Below, piece by piece: positions 23,417 to 27,318 of a stretch of DNA of 27,318 bases; position 1 is the first letter of the stretch; every line of letters begins with the position of its first letter. Origin of the DNA: Roseiarcus sp963755075. Its GTDB lineage: Bacteria; Pseudomonadota; Alphaproteobacteria; Rhizobiales; Beijerinckiaceae. Made by a program: the position numbers and the translations under genes. Location of the stretch: the NCBI GenBank assembly GCA_963755075.1, contig CAVWKL010000141.1, positions 1-27,318 on the forward strand, read 5' to 3'. A model generated the notes under the pieces. The model was given only the letters and a program-made list of their open reading frames with translations, was not told where the DNA came from and searched no databases.

Positions 23417-23535
23417 GCGCCTTGGTGTCACGCGACCGTCGGCTAGGCAATGCCGAGGCTATCGTTTACGCGCAATCCGTCGGCGCGCCGGGAGCGGCCA
23501 ACCCCGTCGCAGCTGGATCTGCAACCGCTCCGCGA

Positions 23536-23556
23536 CGGCGCTGAGGCCTAGCGCCG
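23536..23556. other. 7-bp GC-rich hairpin in the cobU-aminotransferase intergenic region
   Basis: CGGCGCT and AGCGCCG pair around GAGGCCT. The region (23417-23697) separates two divergent genes and holds nothing else I recognise. No T-run follows, so a terminator is unlikely; its role is unknown. Confidence 0.35.
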
Positions 23557-23697
23557 CCCTTTACTTGGCTTCCCCGTTTTGCTCATCTCGCCGCGACATT
23601 GCGCTCGCGGCCGGGTTCGCCAACCCGCCGGGAGCGGATATCAAGCGTCGGTTTTTTCCGCTAGAACCGGTCGGCATAGGTTTACGAGCAAGGCCCG

Positions 23698-24858
23698 ATG
23701 AATTCGATTTTCTCTGAACTCGGCGCCAGCGTTTTCGAGGCGATGTCACGACTGGCGCGCGAGCGCGATGCGGTCAATCTCGGCCAAGGCTTCCCGGACG
23801 ACCTAGGCCCATGGGACGTTCGCGCCAAGGCGGCCGAAGCCGCGCTCGACGGTTGGAACCAGTATCCGCCGATGCTGGGCCTGCCCGAGTTGCGCACGGC
23901 GATCGCCCATCACTACCGCCGCTTCCAGGGCCTTGCTCTCGATCCCGAGAGCGAGGTCATGGTGACGTCAGGCGCGACCGAGGCGCTCGCCGGCGCTCTT
24001 CTCGCCTTGATCGAACCGGGCGACGAAGTCGTTCTGTTCCAACCCATGTACGACGCCTACCTGCCGCTGGTGCGGCGCGCCGGCGGCGTCCCCCGCTTTG
24101 TGACGTTGAAGCCGCCGTTCTGGACTTTCGACGAGGCCGATCTCGAGGCGGCGTTTTCGCCGCGCACGCGCGTCGTCGTGTTCAACAATCCGCTCAATCC
24201 AGCCGGCGTCGTCTACGGCCAAGAAACGCTGGCGACCCTCGCCAGGGCGTGCGTCAAGCGCGACGTGGTCGCGCTATGCGATGAAGTCTGGGAGCACATC
24301 GTTTTCGACGGGCGTCGGCACATTCCTTTGATGGCGATGGAAGGGATGCGCGAGCGCACGGTCAAGATCGGTTCGGCCGGCAAGATCTTTTCGCTGACGG
24401 GATGGAAGGTCGGCTTCGTCTGCGCCGCCGCGCCGATTCTGAGCGCCCTCGCCAAGGCCCATCAATTCATCACCTTCACCACGCCGCCGAACCTGCAGGC
24501 AGCGGTCGCTTGTGGCCTGATGAAGGACGACGCCTACTTCGTCGAGATGCGCGCCGCGTTCCAGCGCAGTCGCGACCGCTTCAGCGACGGGTTGAAGGCG
24601 CGAGGCTTCCACGTGCTGGAGAGCGAGGGAACCTATTTTCTCAACATCGACATCGCCGCGCTCGGACGCGACGACGATGTCGCATTCTGCCGCTGGCTGG
24701 TCGAAGCGCACGGCGTCGCGGCGATTCCGGTGTCGGCGTTTTACGCCGAAAACCCGATCCGAACGGTCGTGCGCTTGTGTTTCGCCAAGCGCGACGCCAC
24801 GCTCGACGCCGCGCTCGATCGTCTGAGCGCCGTCGCCATCCCCGCGTCGGTTTCATGA
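23698..24858 (+). CDS. Class I/II pyridoxal-phosphate aminotransferase
   Basis: A 386-residue fold-type I aminotransferase. VNLGQGFPDDLGPWDV and YPPMLGLPELRTAIAHHY at the N-terminus bind substrate, VVFNNPLNPAGVVY and LCDEVWEHIVFDG hold the PLP-contacting Asn and Asp, and SAGKIFSLTGWKVGF carries the Schiff-base lysine (Lys229). The 'GQGFPD' start resembles methionine, kynurenine and glutamine transaminases. Cytosolic. The ATG at 23698 follows AAGG by four bases. Its stop overlaps the start of the solute-binding-protein gene (ATGA, 24855-24858), so the two are translationally coupled; this suggests that imported substrate and aminotransferase belong to one pathway, although the substrate is unknown. 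Confidence 0.92.
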   Translation: MNSIFSELGASVFEAMSRLARERDAVNLGQGFPDDLGPWDVRAKAAEAALDGWNQYPPMLGLPELRTAIAHHYRRFQGLALDPESEVMVTSGATEALAGALLALIEPGDEVVLFQPMYDAYLPLVRRAGGVPRFVTLKPPFWTFDEADLEAAFSPRTRVVVFNNPLNPAGVVYGQETLATLARACVKRDVVALCDEVWEHIVFDGRRHIPLMAMEGMRERTVKIGSAGKIFSLTGWKVGFVCAAAPILSALAKAHQFITFTTPPNLQAAVACGLMKDDAYFVEMRAAFQRSRDRFSDGLKARGFHVLESEGTYFLNIDIAALGRDDDVAFCRWLVEAHGVAAIPVSAFYAENPIRTVVRLCFAKRDATLDAALDRLSAVAIPASVS

Positions 24859-25916
24859 TCCGCCTGCTGATGCTGGCGGCAGCGGTCGCGTTCGCGCCGG
24901 CGGCGTTTGCCGAGAGCGTTTCGCCGTTCATTCCGCCCCCGACGCCCAAGCCGAAAATCGCGCGGCTGCTGGCGCTGCCTGATTACTTCGACACGCAGGC
25001 GCTGGAGGAATTCGAGCGCGCGAGCGGCTACCAGGTCGCCTACGACGCCTACGACGGACCGGCCGATGTCGCCGACAAATGGCGTGACGGGCCCTACGAT
25101 CTCGTCGCCCTCTCCGGCCCGGCGCTGTCGCGTGAGATCGGCTTGGGCGCCTTGAGCAAGCTCGACAAGGCGCGCATCCCCAATGCGCGCGCAATCCAAC
25201 CGCTCGTCGCCGCGAAACTCGCGGCCTATGATCCGGGCGGCGCTTATGCGATCCCCGTCGGCTGGTTTGCGACCGGCCTCCTCTATGACGCCGACAAGGC
25301 CGCCAAGCGACTCGGCGGGCCGCCGATCTCCTGGGCGAGCCTGTTCATGCCCGCCGAAGCGCGCAAAATGGCCGATTGCGGCATCGTCCTGCCCGACGCG
25401 CGCGACGCGTTGTTCATCGCGGCCTGGCGGGCGATGGGCGTCGACCCGACGCGCGCGAACGCGGCAGGCGTCAAGGGAGCCGGCGCGCTAATCGGCCGGG
25501 CGCGGCAGGCCGCGCGGGCCTTCCCGGCCCCCGACGTCGTCGGCGCGCTGGCGAGCGGCGCCGCGTGTCTGGCCGTCGGCGACGCCGGCGAAGCGGAAGC
25601 GGCGAGCGCGCGCAGCAGGGAAGGCGCCGCCCCACGAAACATTCGCTTCGCTCTGCCGAAGGAGGGCGGCGCGCTGTCGATCGACGCCTTCGCGATTCCG
25701 CGCGACGCGCCCCATCCCGAAGAGGCCTATGCGTTGCTGGACTTCCTGCTGCGGCCCGACATCGCCGAGCGCGACGCGCGCGCCGCGCGCCTCGTCAGCG
25801 CTGAGACGGCCGGCCAGGACGAGACCTTGAAACATTCGTGGCCGGAGGACGCCTATGACGCGCGCCTCGCGACCGCGGTCCAGATCGAATGGGCGCGCCT
25901 GCGCGCGGCGAAATGA
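24855..25916 (+). CDS. Extracellular solute-binding protein (polyamine/spermidine-type)
   Basis: 353 residues with a signal peptide (MIRLLMLAAAVAFAPAAFA, cleavage near residue 19-20). The mature part follows the PotD/PotF-like pattern: IARLLALPDYFDTQALEEFE, then DLVALSGPALSREIGLGALS, AYAIPVGWFATGLLYD and YALLDFLLRPDIAERDA. Such proteins capture a cation in the periplasm and deliver it to an ABC permease. The start overlaps the aminotransferase stop. Permease and ATPase genes are not visible; the next gene is choline sulfatase. The ligand could be a polyamine or a choline derivative, which is inference from neighbours only. Confidence 0.88.
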   Translation: MIRLLMLAAAVAFAPAAFAESVSPFIPPPTPKPKIARLLALPDYFDTQALEEFERASGYQVAYDAYDGPADVADKWRDGPYDLVALSGPALSREIGLGALSKLDKARIPNARAIQPLVAAKLAAYDPGGAYAIPVGWFATGLLYDADKAAKRLGGPPISWASLFMPAEARKMADCGIVLPDARDALFIAAWRAMGVDPTRANAAGVKGAGALIGRARQAARAFPAPDVVGALASGAACLAVGDAGEAEAASARSREGAAPRNIRFALPKEGGALSIDAFAIPRDAPHPEEAYALLDFLLRPDIAERDARAARLVSAETAGQDETLKHSWPEDAYDARLATAVQIEWARLRAAK

Positions 25917-25952
25917 GCGCGGCCGCCGGCGCGCGGAGGGAGCAACACGGAC

Positions 25953-27318
25953 ATGACCGTCAAGCCGCCTAACATTCTCATTGTCATGGTCGACCAGCTC
26001 GCGCCGGCGTTCCTGCCGATCCACGGCCACACGCTCGTCAAGGCGCCCCATCTCGTGGCGCTGGCGGAAAACGGCGTCGTCTTCGAACGCGCCTATTGCG
26101 CCAGCCCGCTCTGCTCGCCCTCGCGCGCCTCGTTCATGTCCGGGCTGCTGCCCTCGCGAACAGGCGTCTACGACAACGCGGCGGAATTCTCCGCCGACGT
26201 CCCCACCTTCGCCCATCATCTGCGCATCCGCGGCTATCGCACGGTCCTTTCCGGCAAGATGCATTTTTGCGGTCCGGACCAAATGCACGGTTTCGAGCAA
26301 CGCCTGACCACCGACATCTACCCCGCCGACTACGGCTGGACGCCCGATTGGGACCATCCGCTGGAGCGGCCGAGCTGGTATCACAACATGAGTTCGGTCT
26401 CCCAGGCCGGGCTCTGCGTGCGCACCAATCAGCTCGATTTCGACGACGAAGTCGTCTTCGCCGCCGAGCGCGCGATTTATGACTTCGCTCGCGCCCGAGA
26501 GGCGCGGCCGTTTCTTCTCGTCGCCTCGTTCACCCATCCCCACGATCCCTTCGCCATCCCTCGGCGCTATTGGGATCTTTATCGCGACGCCGACATCGAC
26601 ATGCCGGGCCCGACGATCCCCCGCGACGAACTCGATCCGCATTCGCTGCGCCTGCGCCACGTCTGCGCGATGGACGCCGAGCCGGCGACCGAGCAAAACA
26701 TCCGCGACGCCAGGCGCGCCTATTACGGCGAAATTTCCTATGTCGACGAGAATCTCGGCACGCTCCTCGCCGCGCTTCGCGACTGCGGGCTCGATCGCGA
26801 CACGATCGTCATCTTCTCCGGCGATCATGGCGAGATGCTCGGCGAGCGCGGCCTGTGGTTCAAGATGAGCTTCTTCGAGGGCGCCGTCCGCGTGCCGCTG
26901 CTCGTCAGCGCCCCGGCGCGCTACGCGCCGCGCCGCGTGTCGGCCAGCGTTTCGCTGACCGATGTCTCTGCCGACGCTTGTCGACATGGCGGGCGGCGAT
27001 TCGGTCGCGCTTGGCCGATCGGTCGACGGGCGCAGCCTCGCAGGGCATCTGGAGGGGCGCAAAGGCCACGACGAAGCGATCGGCGAATATCTTGCCGAGG
27101 GCGCGATCGCCCCCATCGTGATGATCCGCCGCGGCGACTACAAATTCATCCACTCGTCCGCCCGATCCCGACCAGCTTTACGATTTCGCGGCCGATCCGA
27201 TGAGCGTGAAAATCTCGCCGCCCGACCAGAAGACGCGGAACGCGTCGACGACTTTCGTCGGGAAATCGCGCGGCGCTGGATCTGGCGGGGCTGGACGCGG
27301 AGGTGCGTGCGAGCCAAA
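25953..27318 (+). pseudogene. betC: Choline-sulfatase, 3' part broken by four frameshifts (partial, runs off right edge)
   Basis: The first 338 residues are a normal sulfatase: ILIVMVDQLAPAFLP, CASPLCSPSRASFMSG with the formylglycine-forming Cys54 in CSPSR, VLSGKMHFCGPDQMHG and FSGDHGEMLGERGLW. Choline-sulfatases share these and cleave choline-O-sulfate to choline and sulfate, feeding glycine-betaine synthesis. After VSLTDV the frame breaks. Extra bases are inferred near 26967 and 27160-27163, and missing bases near 27201 and 27278. Correcting each recovers LPTLVDMAGGD, RRGDYKFIHSSADPDQLYDF, ENLAARPEDAERVDD and DLAGLDAEVRAS. The uncorrected frame ends at 27203. Either the gene is decaying or the sequence quality drops toward the end. 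GGAGGGAG precedes the start. Confidence 0.8.

Noticed and set aside
23417..23697. Cobalamin riboswitch upstream of cobU/cobP
   Set aside because: No B12-box-like consensus or the expected long leader structure is recognisable.
25488..27116. 542-aa open frame on the minus strand opposite the binding protein and sulfatase
   Set aside because: Antisense to two genes with clear family motifs; no recognisable domains of its own.

Overview
The window is very GC-rich (roughly 70% by eye, with strong G/C at third codon positions). It looks like chromosomal DNA of an alphaproteobacterium, probably Hyphomicrobiales; a methylotroph or methanotroph-like lineage is possible but unproven. Most genes are single metabolic or housekeeping genes in short operons. 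The unusual content is concentrated in two mobile-element zones and one receptor-like gene.

Layout. 1-4865: a PhnD-like solute-binding protein running off the left edge, a fatty-acid desaturase, a CaiB/BaiF CoA-transferase, a WG-repeat-like exported protein, and a two-gene unit (73-aa protein plus a 333-aa protein, possibly DUF6976-like). 5020-9082: a mobile-element zone. It starts with an intact RAYT-type (REP-associated tyrosine, HUH) transposase element, followed by a frameshifted A+T-richer nuclease-like gene. Then come three near-identical non-autonomous derivatives (A 6312-6921, B 7200-7662, C 7992-8601), which end in the last part of the transposase gene. A phosphoribosyltransferase gene has been reduced to a fragment here, and a 276-bp piece of host DNA is duplicated exactly between copies A and B. 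9058-12000: GNAT and NUDIX genes, a metallophosphoesterase and a single-pass membrane protein. 12070-13918: psuG-psuK, the pseudouridine salvage pair. 13877-14434: a DUF559 nuclease gene enclosed by 76-bp inverted repeats whose left arm supplies the 3' end of psuK. 14509-16965: an 818-aa TIR / transmembrane / coiled-coil / FGE-sulfatase-fold protein. 17268-23416: pirin, a two-ORF unit that may be joined by a +1 frameshift, a GT4 glycosyltransferase, an alpha/beta hydrolase, a YgjP-type metallopeptidase and CobU/CobP. 23698-27318: a class I/II aminotransferase translationally coupled to an exported solute-binding protein, then a choline-sulfatase gene whose last 350 bp carry four frameshifts before the window ends.

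How parts work together. PsuG and PsuK convert pseudouridine to uracil plus ribose 5-phosphate. NUDIX, GNAT and the phosphoribosyltransferase remnant lie on one strand as a damaged operon. The transposase element is the likely source of the enzyme that moves copies A-C, because they share its ends and keep its 3' coding segment. The TIR protein reads as a membrane receptor with a cytoplasmic NADase-type domain and an outside sensing domain. No tRNA, rRNA, CRISPR array or recognised riboswitch was seen. Positions and identities come from reading by eye; no database search was run.
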